Below, piece by piece: positions 6,254 through 7,774 of a stretch of 7,774 nucleotides of DNA. The notes beneath the pieces were generated by a model, which searched no databases, was not told the origin of the DNA, and saw only the letters and a program-made list of their open reading frames with translations. The DNA is taken from the NCBI GenBank assembly GCA_031282535.1, contig JAITDM010000093.1, forward strand, positions 1-7,774, written 5' to 3'. The stretch's first letter is position 1. Each line of letters begins with the position of its first letter. Both the position numbers and the translations under genes were made by a program. The stretch is from Oscillospiraceae bacterium (lineage in GTDB: Bacteria; Bacillota; Clostridia; Oscillospirales; UBA929).

Positions 6254-6290
6254 GTCTTCTCCCAATAATTTCTAATTATTGGGAGAAGAC
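6254..6290. repeat. Perfect 17-bp inverted repeat across the aroB stop codon
   Basis: GTCTTCTCCCAATAATT (6254-6270) and AATTATTGGGAGAAGAC (6274-6290) are exact reverse complements around a TCT loop. It begins at the base after the preceding branched element and extends into aroB. One arm encodes the last residues of AroB (VFSQ) and its TAA stop (6278-6276). A long perfect stem suggests a strong RNA hairpin at the 3' end of the aroB message. On the transcribed strand the stem is followed by ACCCGG rather than a U-tract, so it is not a standard intrinsic terminator. It is better read as a repeat element or an mRNA-stability or processing hairpin. Confidence 0.85.
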
Positions 6291-7361
6291 CTGCGGCGCC
6301 GCGCCGAGCAGGGCCAGGGCGGCTTCGATGTCGTCAAAGCGCATCTCCTGTGTAAAGGCTTCGCCGATCCGCCGCAACAAGACGAGCCGCACGCCGCGGC
6401 CGCCGCTTTTTTTGTCGGACGCCATGGCCGGCGCCAGCACAACGGGCGGCTCCGGATAATCCGGCGCCAGCCGGTGCCGCGCCAGCAGGCGGCGCAGCGC
6501 GTCGGCGGCGCCCGGCTGTGTGAGCGCGAGTCGCTCCCCGAGCCGCGCCGCGACGACCATGCCGAAGGCCACCGCCTCCCCGTGGGTGTAGTGCCCGAAC
6601 CCGTGGCGCCGTTCGATCGCGTGGCCGAAGGTGTGGCCGAAATTGAGCAGCATCCGCTCGCCGAAATCCCGTTCGTCGCGCACAACGATCTCGCTCTTGA
6701 TGCGGCAGCACGCCTCGATGATCTCCGCGAGCGCCGCCGGTTTCATATCCCCGTCCAGTGTGTCGAAGAGGGATTTCGACCGGATGGCCCCGTACTTGAT
6801 CACCTCGGCCATGCCGCCGCGCACCTCGCGCGCGGGCAGGGTGCGCAGCGTCTCCGGGTCGACGACGACCAGCTTGGGCTGGTAGAAGGCGCCGATCAAG
6901 TTCTTGCCGTGGGCGTGGTTGACGGCCGTCTTGCCGCCCACGCTGGAGTCCACCTGCGCCAGCAGGGTCGTGGGGACCTGGACAAGCTGGACCCCGCGCA
7001 TCCAGGTGGCGGCCGCGAACCCGGCCAAGTCCCCCACCACGCCGCCGCCGAAGGCGACGACGAGTCCGCCGCGCGGCAGCCCCGCTTTCGCAAAGACGTC
7101 GTACAGCCGCTCCAGCCCGTCCATGGATTTGTTCGTCTCGCCCGGCGGGCACACCGCCGGTACGAAGGCGATGCCCGCGGCCGCCAGCGACGCGGCCAAC
7201 GGCGCGCGGTAATGCGACCACACGTTCTCATCCGTCACGACGACGACCGGGGTTTCCTCCCCATGAAAGGGCAGGAGCATCGCCCCCAGCTCCGCGAGCA
7301 GGCCGTCTCCGATGCGAATCTCGTAGGCGCCGCCCGGCAGCTCCACTGTGAGTGTTCTCAC
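6276..7361 (-). CDS. aroB: 3-dehydroquinate synthase
   Basis: This 361-aa NAD- and metal-dependent enzyme cyclises DAHP to 3-dehydroquinate, the second pathway step. The start is a GTG at 7361, giving VRTLTVELPGGAYEIRIGDGLL, which matches how the family begins. It shares GTGA with the end of tyrA (4-nt overlap), so translation is probably coupled. A longer frame upstream of this point only shadows tyrA. Family blocks: PPGETNKSMDGLERLYD (72-88), AFGGGVVGDLAGFAAATWMRG (103-123, NAD loop), QVPTTLLAQVDSSVGGKTAVNHAHGKNLIGAFYQP (128-162), GGMAEVIKYG (182-191), LLNFGHTFGHAIE (238-250) and HGEAVAFGM (260-268). E186, H243 and H260 match the zinc ligands, and H247 the neighbouring active-site histidine. 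The last residues (VFSQ) and the TAA come from a perfect inverted repeat. A 151-bp repeat-filled gap separates it from aroA. Confidence 0.96.
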   Translation of the reverse strand: MRTLTVELPGGAYEIRIGDGLLAELGAMLLPFHGEETPVVVVTDENVWSHYRAPLAASLAAAGIAFVPAVCPPGETNKSMDGLERLYDVFAKAGLPRGGLVVAFGGGVVGDLAGFAAATWMRGVQLVQVPTTLLAQVDSSVGGKTAVNHAHGKNLIGAFYQPKLVVVDPETLRTLPAREVRGGMAEVIKYGAIRSKSLFDTLDGDMKPAALAEIIEACCRIKSEIVVRDERDFGERMLLNFGHTFGHAIERRHGFGHYTHGEAVAFGMVVAARLGERLALTQPGAADALRRLLARHRLAPDYPEPPVVLAPAMASDKKSGGRGVRLVLLRRIGEAFTQEMRFDDIEAALALLGAAPQVFSQ

Positions 7362-7774
7362 CTTTGCAGCATCTCCCTCTTGTTTTGGCCCGCCCGCGCC
7401 AGCAGGGCATGCAGCGCGTCCGCGTCTCCGTCCGCCAGCGCCGCGCTGACGCGCCGCAGGTTTTCGATGTAACGGTCTAGCCAGACCTGTGTGTGGGCGC
7501 GGTTGCCGAGCAGAAGTTCCGTCCAGGCGTCGGCGTTGATGTCCGCGACGCGGGTGCTGTCCCGGTACGCGCCCGCCGTGAACGCGGAGGTGATCTCCGG
7601 GTGATAGTCCATGCACAGCCCTGCCGCGGCGATGTGCATGAGGTCGCTTGTGTACGCGACGACGGCGTCGTGCCGGTCCGGCGGCGCCACGGCCAGGTGG
7701 GCGATGCCGATGTGGCGCGCCATTGCCCGCATCAGGTCCACGCTCTCCGGTTTGGTGGCGGGCAGCGGGCAGAT
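7358..7774 (-). CDS. tyrA: Prephenate dehydrogenase, C-terminal part (cut by right edge)
   Basis: The last 138 residues of a TyrA-family protein enter from the right edge, so the N-terminal NAD-binding Rossmann domain is outside the window. The enzyme oxidises prephenate to 4-hydroxyphenylpyruvate, the tyrosine branch. The visible part starts ICPLPATKPESVDLMRAMARHIG, matching the end of the nucleotide-binding domain, followed by the helical dimerisation domain: PDRHDAVVAYTSDLMHIAAAGL, TAGAYRDSTRVADINADAWTELLLGNRAHTQVWLDRYIENLRRV, ending NKREMLQR. AGxYRDxTRxAxxxxxxW is a strong TyrA hallmark. No chorismate mutase or ACT domain follows on this side. The TGA stop (7360-7358) lies inside the GTGA that starts aroB. 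Prephenate dehydrogenase fits better than arogenate dehydrogenase only by family frequency; substrate preference cannot be read from this fragment. Confidence 0.93.
   Translation of the reverse strand: MCPLPATKPESVDLMRAMARHIGIAHLAVAPPDRHDAVVAYTSDLMHIAAAGLCMDYHPEITSAFTAGAYRDSTRVADINADAWTELLLGNRAHTQVWLDRYIENLRRVSAALADGDADALHALLARAGQNKREMLQR

Noticed and set aside
6254..6290. Intrinsic transcription terminator after aroB
   Set aside because: The stem is strong, but neither strand has the U-run expected after it, and aroA and the rest of the pathway follow downstream in the same direction.
7362..7616. N-terminal extension of aroB from 7616
   Set aside because: The extra 85 residues are an out-of-frame reading of tyrA. 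The GTG at 7361 gives the normal family N-terminus and a GTGA overlap with the tyrA stop.
1..7774. CRISPR array, tRNA/rRNA, integrase, transposase or defence genes
   Set aside because: I looked on both strands and found none. The only repeats are the heptamer tract and isolated palindromes, and every large frame is explained by an aromatic biosynthesis gene.

Overview
The window is one strand-consistent block of aromatic amino acid biosynthesis genes, all on the minus strand, so transcription runs from the right edge (7774) to the left edge (1). In transcription order it holds: the 3' end of tyrA (prephenate dehydrogenase), aroB (3-dehydroquinate synthase), aroA (EPSP synthase), aroC (chorismate synthase), a fused aroK-aroE gene (shikimate kinase joined to shikimate dehydrogenase), aroF (type I-beta DAHP synthase with an N-terminal ferredoxin-like domain), pheA (chorismate mutase-prephenate dehydratase-ACT), and the first codons of one more gene with a strong ribosome binding site. 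Six of the seven steps from PEP + erythrose-4-phosphate to chorismate are present, plus both branches towards Phe and Tyr. The one missing common-pathway enzyme is 3-dehydroquinate dehydratase (aroD/aroQ).

The sequence is GC-rich with short AT-rich islands at gene junctions. The gene set, the T. maritima-like DAHP synthase, the monofunctional TyrA and the trifunctional PheA suggest a high-GC anaerobic Bacillota/Clostridia lineage (Oscillospiraceae-like). This is inference from gene content and style; no marker gene settles it.

Junctions: tyrA/aroB overlap by 4 nt (GTGA). aroB/aroA are separated by 151 bp, almost filled by palindromic repeat sequence. aroA/aroC are 40 bp apart and carry a six-unit heptamer repeat. 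aroC/aroKE abut directly (TAG then ATG). aroKE/aroF overlap by about 100 bp. aroF/pheA are 30 bp apart, and an 87-bp gap follows pheA. This is the spacing of a single polycistronic, translationally coupled operon whose promoter lies to the right of the window.

The enzymes themselves look ordinary and intact. The unusual part is at the gene ends. The C-terminus of AroB is encoded by one arm of a perfect 17-bp inverted repeat. The C-terminus and stop of AroA are encoded by the heptamer repeat. The AroK-AroE linker is encoded by two palindromes. The AroE tail is an out-of-frame reading of aroF. Small repeats seem to have been inserted at or near several gene ends and to have remodelled termini and, in one case, perhaps contributed to a gene fusion. 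I found no RNA genes, transposase, CRISPR array, phage gene or defence system. The plus strand carries long open frames, but these are antisense shadows of GC-rich genes.
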